29,224 nt of DNA from NCBI GenBank assembly GCA_035507915.1, contig DATJNS010000431.1, positions 1 to 29,224 on the forward strand, given 5' to 3'. Below the pieces are notes generated by a model. It was not told the origin of the DNA. It ran no database searches and saw only the letters and a program-made list of their open reading frames with translations. The translations under genes and the position numbers were made by a program. Source of the DNA: JACQAI01 sp035507915. Lineage in GTDB: Bacteria; Pseudomonadota; Alphaproteobacteria; Elsterales; Elsteraceae. The number at the start of each line of letters is the position of its first letter. Position 1 is the stretch's first letter. This document shows, piece after piece, positions 1 to 7,139 of this stretch.

Positions 1-806
1 TCGACCGCGCGGTTCCAGAAGTGCAGCGCCAGCGCGGCGGGGAACACGCCGACATAGGCGAGCGCCAGCAGATTGGGCCAGGTCGGCGCGACCGTCCGGC
101 CGAGACCGAGCTCGATCAGGTAGAAGGGCAGCTCGAGCAGCGCGCCGATGCCCATCAGCACCGTCAGGAACGGCATCGGCGCGAAGCCGTCGGGGCGGCG
201 GCGCAGCAGCGCGGTATAGCCCGACCACAGGCCGATCGCGGCCAGCATCAGGAGGTCGCCGCGGTTGATCGCGAGCCCGCTCAGGGTGCCGAGCTGGCCG
301 CCCGAGATGATCGCCGCCACGCCCAGCAGCGACACGCAAACGCCGATCAGCTGGCGCAGCTCGATGCGGTCGCCGAACAGCACGAACGACACGCACATCA
401 CGAAGATCGGCGTCGTCGAGTTGATCAGTGCCGAGTTGAGCGCCGTGGTGTACTGCAGCGCGGTGTAGGTCAGCACGTTGCAGCCGGCGACGCCGAGCAC
501 GGTGTAGACCACCAGCAGGCGCCAGTGGCGCACGACCCGCCAGCGGATGCGCCAGACCTCGCGCCCGGTGAACGGCAGGATCACGGCGAGGCCGATCACC
601 CAGCGCCAGAAGCTGAGCGCGATCGGCGGGATGGCGCCGCTGAAGGCGCGCCCGACCACGGCGTTGCCGGCCCAGAAGAACACGGCATAGACCAGCAGCA
701 GGTAGGGCGAGGTCGCCGCCGCGAGCGCGGCCCGGAGCGGGCGGCCCAGGCGGGTCTCGCCGGGCAGGCTCGGGCGGACCGGCTCGATCGTGGGCGCTGT
801 CGCCAT
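1..806 (-). CDS. EamA/DMT-family transporter, C-terminus cut off by window edge
   Basis: An inner-membrane drug/metabolite-type permease; the substrate cannot be told from sequence. I read this frame directly from the complement: it opens at ATG 806-804 with GGAGG four bases upstream and stays open to base 1, giving 268 codons of a family usually near 300. The start of the protein reads MATAPTIEPVRPSL. After about 30 polar residues come successive hydrophobic helices, beginning around YLLLVYAVFFWAGNAVVG, typical of the first EamA repeat. The segment ALQYTTALNSALINSTTP is the characteristic end of that repeat, and the second repeat begins around GDLLMLAAIGLWSGYTALL. The gene is divergent from the SGNH hydrolase at 1027. 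Family assignment is confident; direction of transport and substrate are unknown. Confidence 0.9.
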   Translation of the reverse strand, partial: MATAPTIEPVRPSLPGETRLGRPLRAALAAATSPYLLLVYAVFFWAGNAVVGRAFSGAIPPIALSFWRWVIGLAVILPFTGREVWRIRWRVVRHWRLLVVYTVLGVAGCNVLTYTALQYTTALNSALINSTTPIFVMCVSFVLFGDRIELRQLIGVCVSLLGVAAIISGGQLGTLSGLAINRGDLLMLAAIGLWSGYTALLRRRPDGFAPMPFLTVLMGIGALLELPFYLIELGLGRTVAPTWPNLLALAYVGVFPAALALHFWNRAV

Positions 807-970
807 GGCGCCTCCGTTTAGCCAGCCCGGCGCGGCCGGGCAATGGCGGCCGGCGCAGCCCTTCCCGGCGACCCCCACATGGCCGCTTCCCGGGCGCCCC
901 GGGGGCTCGGGGCCGCGACGCGGACACTGCCAACTGACCTATGCGAATCTGTCCAAGAGTTAATGATCGA

Positions 971-1009
971 CCGAGAAACGGGATGTTACGGTTCTGCCTC
1001 GTTTCTCGG
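971..1009. promoter_or_regulatory. Perfect 10-bp inverted repeat ahead of the SGNH hydrolase gene
   Basis: CCGAGAAACG at 971-980 is exactly complementary to CGTTTCTCGG at 1000-1009, with a 19-base spacer. It ends 17 bases before the GTG at 1027. It lacks a T-tract, so it is not a classical terminator. It could be a protein-binding dyad or a hairpin in the 5' untranslated RNA. No known family is recognised. Confidence 0.4.
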
Positions 1010-1026
1010 GCCTCCCTGCACGGATC

Positions 1027-1857
1027 GTGGCTTTGGACACGCGGTTGCGCATCAAGACGGGCATCATGACGGCGGCGTTGGCGCTCGGTCTGGGCACCGC
1101 TGCGGCGTCCGCCGCCGAGCCCGCCCCCACCGCCGGCGCCGGCCGCGCGCCGTGCCACTGTCCGGCCGAGCTGGTGGCGCTCGGCGGCGCGCTGCCCCAC
1201 AGCGCGGCGGCGTTGCGCGAGCGCCGCGCGCTCACGATCGTGGCGCTCGGCTCGTCCTCGACCTACGGCACCGGCGCCAGCGGCGAGGCGGCAACCTATC
1301 CCCATCGCCTCGAGATCGAGCTCGGCCGCATGCTGCCGGGCGTCCGCCTCACCGTGATCAACAAGGGCGTCCCGGGCGAGGTCGCGGGCGACATGCTGGC
1401 GCGGCTCGACCGTGACGTGTTCGCGCTCAAGCCCGACCTGGTGGTCTGGCAGACCGGCACCAACGACGCGCTGCGCGACCTGCCGGTCGACCGCTTCGCG
1501 CACCAGACCGTCGACGGCATCGCGCGCCTGCGCAAGGCCGGCATCGACGTCATCCTGATGGAGCCGCAATACTCGCCGAAGCTGGTCAAGCGTCCGCACT
1601 ATGCCGAGTACATCGACGTGCTGCGCGCGATCGGCAAGCGCGTGCACGTGCCGGTGGTGCGGCGCTTCTCGATCATGAAGGCGTGGGAGGCCGACGGCCA
1701 GTTCGTCGACGCCACCATGCTGCAGTCCGACTGGCTGCACATGCGCGACGCCAGCTACGCCTGCCTCGGCTGGGTCGTCGCCCAGAGCATCGCGACCACC
1801 GTCGCCGAAGCGCCCGCGCCGGCGGTCAGCCGCCAGCTCTCGCAAGCCCCGCGCTGA
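1027..1857 (+). CDS. Secreted SGNH/GDSL-type hydrolase
   Basis: Probably a periplasmic or exported esterase/acyl hydrolase of the SGNH fold; the substrate is not predictable. The protein is 276 aa from GTG 1027. A signal peptide is visible: basic residues at 7-10, a hydrophobic stretch about 14-28, and a likely cleavage after ASA near residue 29. Block I is the variant GSSSTYG at 75-81, in place of GDSxxxG, with the presumed nucleophile Ser77. Block III is GTND, and block V is the DWLHM segment, matching the DxxH motif near the C-terminus. An ATG at 1066 is an alternative start, but it would shorten the positively charged signal region. No strong ribosome binding site supports either start. 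A hairpin-like dyad lies just upstream. Confidence 0.8.
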   Translation: MALDTRLRIKTGIMTAALALGLGTAAASAAEPAPTAGAGRAPCHCPAELVALGGALPHSAAALRERRALTIVALGSSSTYGTGASGEAATYPHRLEIELGRMLPGVRLTVINKGVPGEVAGDMLARLDRDVFALKPDLVVWQTGTNDALRDLPVDRFAHQTVDGIARLRKAGIDVILMEPQYSPKLVKRPHYAEYIDVLRAIGKRVHVPVVRRFSIMKAWEADGQFVDATMLQSDWLHMRDASYACLGWVVAQSIATTVAEAPAPAVSRQLSQAPR

Positions 1858-1867
1858 GCCATCGTCA

Positions 1868-1888
1868 TGGCCGGCACCAGGCCGGCCA
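1868..1888. repeat. Short GC-rich hairpin repeat, copy 1
   Basis: TGGCCGGC at 1868-1875 pairs perfectly with GCCGGCCA at 1881-1888 around a five-base loop. It sits 11 bases after the SGNH stop. A related hairpin, preserving the ccggcac/gccgg core, lies at 10205-10227. The sequence type resembles dispersed intergenic palindromes of alphaproteobacterial genomes. It may also help end transcription, though no T-tract follows. Confidence 0.5.
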
Positions 1889-1949
1889 CGGCGGGTGAGG
1901 CTCGCCGCGCTTGACCGTCGCCGCGCCGCGGTTTAAGTAACCCGCACGT

Positions 1950-2002
1950 CGTGGGGATTTGGCCGGCCGGCTTGCGCCCACGTAAAACAAACCGCTAAAA
2001 GG
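1950..2002 (+). promoter_or_regulatory. SAM-II (SAM-alpha) riboswitch upstream of metZ
   Basis: A metabolite-sensing leader RNA that binds S-adenosylmethionine and lowers expression of methionine biosynthesis genes. P1 is CGTGGG 1950-1955 with CCCACG 1977-1982, perfectly paired. The loop begins GATTTGGCCGG and ends GGCTTGCG, as in the alphaproteobacterial consensus. The pseudoknot pairs CGGCTTG 1968-1974 with CAAACCG 1988-1994, six of seven positions, with C1971 opposite A1991. The conserved 3' tail CGCTAAAAGG follows at 1993-2002. Position, order and motif match the family known to precede metA, metX and metZ. The tail ends about 60 bases before the metZ ribosome binding site, so direct occlusion of that site by the aptamer is not obvious. 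Confidence 0.88.
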
Positions 2003-2071
2003 TCGAAGCGTCGCCTCAGCACGCGCCACTTCCCCCTTTACGGCCCGGCCCTCGTTCGTGTGGAGGTGCGC

Positions 2072-3295
2072 GTGGCTCAGACGACCCAACAATCATCAAG
2101 CGATCCCGTCGCGGCGCTCGGCGTCGAGACGCGCCTGGTGCGCGGCGGGCTCACCCGCTCGCAACACGGCGAGACTTGCGAGGCGATCTTCCTGACGTCC
2201 GGCTTCGTCTACGACGACGCCGCGTCGGCCGAGGCGCGCTTCGCCGGCGAGCAGCCCGGCTTCATGTACTCGCGCTACGCCAACCCGACGATCGAGATGT
2301 TCGAGCGCCGGATGGCGCTGCTCGAGGGCGCCGAGACCTGCCACGCCACCGCAAGCGGCATGGCCGCGGTGTTCGCCGCGCTGATGTGCTTCCTCAAGGC
2401 CGGCGATCACGTCGTGTCGAGCCGCGCGCTGTTCGGTTCGTGCTTCTACATCCTCGGCACCCTGCTGCCGCGCTGGGGCATCGAGGTCAGCTTCGTCGAC
2501 GGCCACGACCTCGCGCAGTGGGAGTGCGCGATCTCGGCCAAGACGCGCGCCGTGTTCTTCGAGACGCCGGCCAATCCGACCATCGCGCTGGTCGACATCG
2601 CCGCGGTCTCGAAGCTCGCGCACAAGGTCGGCGCCAAGGTGATCGTCGACAACGTGTTCGCCACGCCGCTCCTGCAGAAACCGCTCGCGCTCGGCGCCGA
2701 CGTGGTCGTCTATTCGGCGACCAAGCACATCGACGGGCAGGGGCGGTGCCTCGGCGGCGCCGTGCTCGCCGACGCGACCTTCTGCAAGGACCTCGTGATG
2801 CCGTTCCTGCGCCACACCGGTCCGGCGCTGAGCCCGTTCAACGCCTGGCTGCTGGTCAAGGGGCTCGAGACCTTGAGCCTGCGCGTCGAGCGGCAATGCG
2901 CGACGGCGCGGCGCACCGCGGAACTCCTCGCGGGCAGCCGCGCGGTCGCGCGCACGCTCTACCCGCTGCTGCCGAGCCATCCGCACTACGAGGTCGCGCG
3001 CCGCCAGATGTCCGACGGCGGCACCGTGGTGTCGTTCGAGCTGCGCGGCGGCAAGGACGCGGCGTTCGCCTTCATGAACGCCCTCGAGATCGTCGACATC
3101 TCGAACAATCTCGGCGACTCCAAGAGTTTGGTGACGCATCCCGCGACCTCGACGCATCGTTCGATGGGCGAGGAGGAGCGCCTCAAGGCCGGCATCACGC
3201 AGGGCCTCGTGCGCATCTCGCTCGGGCTGGAGAGCGCCGACGACCTCGCGCGCGACGTCGAGCGCGGGCTTGCCGCCGCCGCCGCGGTCGGATAA
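2072..3295 (+). CDS. metZ: O-succinylhomoserine sulfhydrylase
   Basis: A cytoplasmic PLP enzyme of the Cys/Met metabolism family that makes homocysteine from O-succinylhomoserine and sulfide in methionine synthesis. The protein is 407 aa, normal for the family. The PLP-binding lysine is Lys218 in YSATKHIDGQG, followed by GRCLGGAVL, which is typical of MetZ. Other family segments include MYSRYANPTIEMFERRMALLEG near the N-terminus and NLGDSKSLVTHPATSTH near the C-terminus. GTG 2072 is preferred because GGAGG at 2062-2066 lies five bases before it; GTG 2060 and 2066 in the same frame overlap that site. The SAM-II riboswitch upstream and the rhodanese 20 bases downstream are consistent with the role. 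A gamma-synthase of the same superfamily is the only real alternative. Confidence 0.93.
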   Translation: MAQTTQQSSSDPVAALGVETRLVRGGLTRSQHGETCEAIFLTSGFVYDDAASAEARFAGEQPGFMYSRYANPTIEMFERRMALLEGAETCHATASGMAAVFAALMCFLKAGDHVVSSRALFGSCFYILGTLLPRWGIEVSFVDGHDLAQWECAISAKTRAVFFETPANPTIALVDIAAVSKLAHKVGAKVIVDNVFATPLLQKPLALGADVVVYSATKHIDGQGRCLGGAVLADATFCKDLVMPFLRHTGPALSPFNAWLLVKGLETLSLRVERQCATARRTAELLAGSRAVARTLYPLLPSHPHYEVARRQMSDGGTVVSFELRGGKDAAFAFMNALEIVDISNNLGDSKSLVTHPATSTHRSMGEEERLKAGITQGLVRISLGLESADDLARDVERGLAAAAAVG

Positions 3296-3315
3296 CGGAT
3301 AACGGAGGCGAGATC

Positions 3316-3741
3316 ATGAGCGCTGCCCCGAACATCGCCGAGCTGGCGCCGCACGCGGCCTGGTCGCTGCTCGAGCGCGAGCCCAACGCCGTGCTGGTCG
3401 ACGTGCGCACCGACGCCGAGTGGAGCTATGTCGGCCTGCCCGATCTGGGCACGCTCGGCAAACAGCCGCTGCGCCTGTCATGGCAGATCTTTCCGAAGAT
3501 GCAGGTCGATCCCGGCTTCGCCGACGCGCTGGTCGCCGCCGGCATCACGCCCGAGCACCATCTGCTGTTCCTGTGCCGCTCGGGCGTGCGCAGCCTGGCC
3601 GCCGCCAAGCTGATGATCGAGCGCGGCTATCCGCACTGCTACAACATCACCAACGGCTTCGAGGGTCCGCCCGACGGCACGCGCCATCGCGGCACCGTCG
3701 CCGGCTGGAAGCACGACGGGCTGCCCTGGGCGCAAGGGTAG
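3316..3741 (+). CDS. Rhodanese-like sulfurtransferase, metZ-linked
   Basis: A single-domain rhodanese of 141 aa that probably carries sulfane sulfur on an active-site cysteine. The start is ATG 3316 with GGAGG at 3304-3308. The domain fills the protein: VLVDVRTDAEW at about 31-41 is the early rhodanese motif, and the catalytic loop is C87-RSGVRS. The C-terminal part reads YNITNGFEGPPDGTRHRG. It follows metZ by 20 bases and is probably in the same transcript under SAM-II control. Rhodaneses beside metZ are common in alphaproteobacteria, and a role in sulfide supply or sulfur relay is inferred from that. The physiological sulfur donor and acceptor are unknown. Confidence 0.9.
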   Translation: MSAAPNIAELAPHAAWSLLEREPNAVLVDVRTDAEWSYVGLPDLGTLGKQPLRLSWQIFPKMQVDPGFADALVAAGITPEHHLLFLCRSGVRSLAAAKLMIERGYPHCYNITNGFEGPPDGTRHRGTVAGWKHDGLPWAQG

Positions 3742-3753
3742 GGCAGCCCCGCG

Positions 3754-4407
3754 ATGGCCGACTTCACGCTCTATCTCGGCAACAAGAACTACTCGAGCTG
3801 GTCGCTGCGCGCCTGGCTGGTCATGAAGGCGTGCGGCGTGCCGTTCGACGAGGAGGTCGTGCCGCTGCGCGAGGCCGACACCCGCACCGCGATCCTGCGC
3901 CATTCGCCGTCCGGCAAGCTGCCGGCGCTCGCGGTCGGCGGTTTCGTGATCTGGGAGTCGGTGGCGATCGCCGAGTATCTCGCCGAGCGCTTCCCGGAGG
4001 CCAAGCTGTGGCCGAGCGGCCGCGCCGCGCGCGCGGCGGCGCGCGCCGCCACCGCCGAGATGCACGCCGGCTTCCTCGAGCTGCGCAAGGCCGTGCCGAT
4101 GAACTGCCGCCATCCCGTCAAGCTCAAGTCGCCGAGCGAGCCGGTGCAGGCCGACGTCGCGCGCATGACCCAGATCTGGGTCGATTGCCGCGAGCGCTAC
4201 GGCGCCGGCGGCGCGCTCCTGTTCGGCGGCTTCACGATCGCGGACGCCATGTTCGCGCCCGAGGTGCTCCGGCTCGCCGGCTCCGGCATCCCGCTGCCGG
4301 TTCCCGCGCGCGCCTACGTCGACGCGGTGCTGGCGCTGCCCGCGCTCGCCGAATGGCAGGAGGCCGCCGCCGCCGAGCCCTGGCTCGTCCCCGAGTGGGA
4401 GCTCTGA
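3754..4407 (+). CDS. Glutathione S-transferase family protein
   Basis: A 217-aa cytosolic GST fold. The N-terminal thioredoxin-like domain covers about residues 1-80: LYLGNKNYSSWSLRAWLVMK gives the active-site region with serine in place of cysteine, then LPAL carries the cis-proline and WESVAIAEYLAERFP forms the glutathione-binding Glu-Ser turn. The all-helical C-terminal domain follows, with FTIADAMFAPEVLRL near 160. It begins 12 bases after the rhodanese stop and is probably cotranscribed with metZ. The sequence resembles YfcF/maleylacetoacetate isomerase-like GSTs, but no specific substrate is supported. Confidence 0.88.
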   Translation: MADFTLYLGNKNYSSWSLRAWLVMKACGVPFDEEVVPLREADTRTAILRHSPSGKLPALAVGGFVIWESVAIAEYLAERFPEAKLWPSGRAARAAARAATAEMHAGFLELRKAVPMNCRHPVKLKSPSEPVQADVARMTQIWVDCRERYGAGGALLFGGFTIADAMFAPEVLRLAGSGIPLPVPARAYVDAVLALPALAEWQEAAAAEPWLVPEWEL

Positions 4408-4416
4408 GGGGCCGTC

Positions 4417-4533
4417 ACCCCCCTCCCTAACCCTCCCCCTCAAGGGGGGAGGGGACAGATTACGGACTCGGCGCTGCTGCCATCATCGAAGTCACTCCCT
4501 CCCCCCTTGAGGGGGAGGGTCGGGGTGGGGGGT
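4417..4533. repeat. Paired 37-bp inverted repeat, copy flanking the 3' side of fhs
   Basis: Two C/T-rich arms, 4417-4453 and 4497-4533, are inverted copies of each other with three mismatches over 37 bases. Each arm also holds its own small palindrome, CCCCCTCAAGGGGGG. The two arms could fold into one long hairpin between the convergent GST and fhs genes, and could act as a bidirectional terminator. A near-identical unit occurs at 6256-6378. Confidence 0.8.
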
Positions 4534-4546
4534 ACTCGCCGCCGCG

Positions 4547-6232
4547 TTACGACAGCCCTTCGATCAGGCCGTCCTTGTCGAGGCCGATCTTGGTGGCGTT
4601 GGGGATGCGCGCGAGGCCGGGCATCGTCATGATGTCGCCGCACAGCGCGACGACGAACTCGGCGCCCGCCGACAAGCGCACGTCGCGCACCGGGATGGTG
4701 TGGCCCGACGGCGCGCCCTTGAGGTCGGGGTTGGTCGTGAAGCTGTACTGCGTCTTGGCCATGCAGATCGGCAGCTTGCCGTAGCCCTCGTCCTCGATCT
4801 GCTTGAGCCGGGTTGCCGCGCCGGCCTCGAACGCGACGTCGGCGGCGCGGTAGATCTCGGTCGCGATGCGGCGGATCTTGTCGGCGAGCGGCAGTTCGTC
4901 GGGATAGAGCGGCTTGAACTGTGCCTTGCCGGCCTCGGCGAGCGCGACGACGTCGCGCGCCAGCGCCGCCGCCCCCTTGCCGCCCTCGGCCCAATGCGCG
5001 CACGGATGCGCGGCGACGCCGAGCTTTTCGCACGCGCGCTCGATGGCGGCGAACTCGGCGGCCGTGTCGCTCGAGAACTGGTTGATCGCCACCACCACCG
5101 GCACGCCGAACTTCTGCAGGTTCTCGACGTGGCGCGCCAGGTTGACGACGCCCGCCTCGACCGCGCCGACGTTCTCGCGGCCGAGCTGGTCGCGCGCGAC
5201 GCCGCCGTGCATCTTGAGCGCGCGCACGGTCGCGACCACCACCGCGGCCGCCGGCTCGAGCCCGGCCTTGCGGCATTTGATGTCGAAGAACTTCTCCGCG
5301 CCGAGATCGGCGCCGAAGCCCGCCTCGGTCACCACGTAGTCGGCGAGCCGCAGCGCGGTCGACGTGGCGAGCACGCTGTTGCAGCCGTGCGCGATGTTGG
5401 CGAACGGTCCGCCATGGATGAAGGCCGGCGTGTTCTCGATCGTCTGCACCAGATTGGGCTGCAGCGCGTCCTTCAAGAGCACCGTCATGGCGCCCTCGGC
5501 CTCGAGGTCGCGCGCGCGCACCGGCTGGCGCGCGCGGTTGCGGCCGATCACGACGTTGCCGAGCCGCTGCTGCAGATCGGCGAGCGAGGTCGCCAGGCAG
5601 AAGATCGCCATCACCTCGGACGCCACCGTGATGTCGAAGCCGTCCTCGCGCGGCAGGCCGTTGGCGCCGTTGCCGAGCCCGACGACGATCTGGCGCAGCG
5701 CGCGGTCGTTGCAGTCCATCACGCGCTTCCAGGCGATGCGGCGCGGATCGATGTCGAGCGGGTTGCCCCAGTAGACGTGGTTGTCGATCATCGCCGACAA
5801 CAGGTTGTGCGCCGCGCCGATGGCGTGGAAGTCGCCGGTGAAATGCAGGTTGATGTCGTCCATCGGCACGACCTGGGCCCAGCCGCCGCCGGCCGCGCCG
5901 CCCTTGGCGCCGAACACCGGGCCGAGGCTCGGCTCGCGCAGGCAGATCATGCTCTTCTTGCCGACGTGGCGCAGCGCGTCGCCCAACCCGACCGTGGTCG
6001 TCGTCTTGCCCTCGCCGGCCGGCGTCGGCGTGATCGCGGTGACGAGCACGAGCTTGCCGCGCGGCCGGTGCTCGAGCGTGCGGATGAAGTCGAAGCCGAG
6101 CTTCGCCTTGTGCGGGCCGTAGCGGTAGACCGCGTCGGCCGGGATGTCGAGCCCGGCCGCGACCTGCTCGATCGGCAGCATCTTGGCCGCGCGCGCGATC
6201 TCGATGTCGCTCGCCATCGGTTTCGTCGTCAT
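4547..6232 (-). CDS. fhs: Formate-tetrahydrofolate ligase
   Basis: A cytoplasmic one-carbon enzyme that makes 10-formyltetrahydrofolate from formate, THF and ATP. It is 561 aa, close to the family norm. ATG 6232 is chosen because GGGGGGAG lies immediately upstream and the protein then begins MTTKPMASDIEIARAAKM, as in homologues. The ATP-binding loop is TPTPAGEGKTT at about 68-78. Other signature segments are REPSLGPVFGAKGGAAGGG, which binds substrate, and VATVRALKMHGGV. No folD or other folate gene lies nearby. The gene is bracketed by paired inverted repeats on both sides, so it looks monocistronic. Confidence 0.96.
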   Translation of the reverse strand: MTTKPMASDIEIARAAKMLPIEQVAAGLDIPADAVYRYGPHKAKLGFDFIRTLEHRPRGKLVLVTAITPTPAGEGKTTTTVGLGDALRHVGKKSMICLREPSLGPVFGAKGGAAGGGWAQVVPMDDINLHFTGDFHAIGAAHNLLSAMIDNHVYWGNPLDIDPRRIAWKRVMDCNDRALRQIVVGLGNGANGLPREDGFDITVASEVMAIFCLATSLADLQQRLGNVVIGRNRARQPVRARDLEAEGAMTVLLKDALQPNLVQTIENTPAFIHGGPFANIAHGCNSVLATSTALRLADYVVTEAGFGADLGAEKFFDIKCRKAGLEPAAAVVVATVRALKMHGGVARDQLGRENVGAVEAGVVNLARHVENLQKFGVPVVVAINQFSSDTAAEFAAIERACEKLGVAAHPCAHWAEGGKGAAALARDVVALAEAGKAQFKPLYPDELPLADKIRRIATEIYRAADVAFEAGAATRLKQIEDEGYGKLPICMAKTQYSFTTNPDLKGAPSGHTIPVRDVRLSAGAEFVVALCGDIMTMPGLARIPNATKIGLDKDGLIEGLS

Positions 6233-6255
6233 GCTCCCCCCGATCAAGTCACACG

Positions 6256-6378
6256 CGCACCCCCCTCCCAACCCTCCCCCTCAAGGGGGGAGGGAGCAGG
6301 ACGGGTAAGCGGCACCGTCGTCGTCCGCACAGACTAACGCCCTCCCCCCTTGAGGGGGAGGGTTGGGAGGGGGGTGCG
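6256..6378. repeat. Paired 39-bp perfect inverted repeat, copy upstream of fhs
   Basis: The arm at 6256-6294 is the exact reverse complement of the arm at 6340-6378, 39 of 39 bases, separated by 45 bases. It belongs to the same family as 4417-4533; every arm contains the core ACCCTCCCCCTCAAGGGGG. The unit lies between the divergent fhs and 6419 genes, 23 bases from the fhs start. This is an unusual place for a terminator. A dispersed REP-like or MITE-like element is the likeliest reading. Confidence 0.85.
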
Positions 6379-6418
6379 GGTCGGATAGCATCTCGGATGA
6401 GCAGAAGGGAGCTGAACC

Positions 6419-7117
6419 ATGGGCCTGCGCGGCGGCGGCATGCTGATTACGTTCATGGACATCGCGCCCGCCGACGAGGCGGAGTTCAACCGCTGGTACG
6501 ACGGCGAGCACATCGCCGAGCGCGTCGGCATCCCGGGCTTCATCGCGGCGCGCCGCTTCGTCGCCGCGCCCGACGCCGGCAATCCCTCGCCCAAGTACCT
6601 GGCGTATTACGAGGCCGAGACCCTGGCGGTGCTCGGCGGCGAGGCCTATCGCCGCGCGCTCAACAACCAGACGGCATGGTCGCGCGCCGTGATGGCGCGC
6701 TTCGTCGCGCCCGGGCGCATCATCGCCGCGGTCAAGGCGAGCCGCGGCCAGGGCCGCGGCGGCTGGACCGCGTTCGTGCGTTGCGCGCCGGCTACGGGAC
6801 GCGCCGACGCGCTGGCGGCGTGGCTCGGCGGCGCGCTCGATCGCCTGGTCGCGGCGCCCGGCATCGTCGGCGCGCATTTTCTCGTCAACGATCCCGCGCT
6901 GTCGCTGCCGCTCGACGCCGACGGCAAGCCGGTGGCCGGCGCGCCGCCCGCGCCGACGACCTGGATCCTGATCGTCGAGGCGACCCAAGCCGACGCGCTC
7001 GCCGCGACGCCGGACGAGCGCGCGCTGGTCGCCGCGGGCGCCGCGCCCGGCGTGCGCAGCGGCCGCTTCCGGCTGATGTGGGAGCTCGCGCGCGACGATC
7101 TCGCCCGCCGCGCCTGA
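6419..7117 (+). CDS. Hypothetical protein with EthD/dimeric alpha-beta-barrel-like halves
   Basis: A 232-aa soluble protein without a signal peptide or membrane segment. The N-terminal half begins MLITFMDIAPADEAEFNRWY, then DGEHIAERVGIPGFIAARRF. This pattern, a strand, an FNxWYDxEH helix and a GxxAARRF strand, is seen in small dimeric alpha/beta-barrel proteins such as EthD-like families. The C-terminal half repeats the plan weakly from WTAFVRCAP, with a PGIVGAHFL strand. The start is ATG 6419 with AAGGGAG seven bases upstream; ATG 6440 is a possible alternative. It is followed 22 bases later by an MFS transporter, so the two may be coexpressed. Catalytic function is unknown. Confidence 0.75.
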   Translation: MGLRGGGMLITFMDIAPADEAEFNRWYDGEHIAERVGIPGFIAARRFVAAPDAGNPSPKYLAYYEAETLAVLGGEAYRRALNNQTAWSRAVMARFVAPGRIIAAVKASRGQGRGGWTAFVRCAPATGRADALAAWLGGALDRLVAAPGIVGAHFLVNDPALSLPLDADGKPVAGAPPAPTTWILIVEATQADALAATPDERALVAAGAAPGVRSGRFRLMWELARDDLARRA

Positions 7118-7139
7118 CGCGGGGACGTGGGACCGGCGC

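Noticed and set aside
21..821. Long plus-strand Arg/Gln-rich frame at the left edge
   Set aside because: It is the shadow of the EamA transporter on the other strand; composition is typical of antisense reading of GC-rich genes.
3754..4407. Either GST gene as a further selenoprotein or CxxC redox protein
   Set aside because: Both have serine at the active-site position and no in-frame TGA; they are ordinary serine-type GST-like proteins.
4700..6337. 545-codon plus-strand frame across fhs
   Set aside because: Antisense shadow of fhs, with Arg/Ala/Val-rich sequence and no domain.
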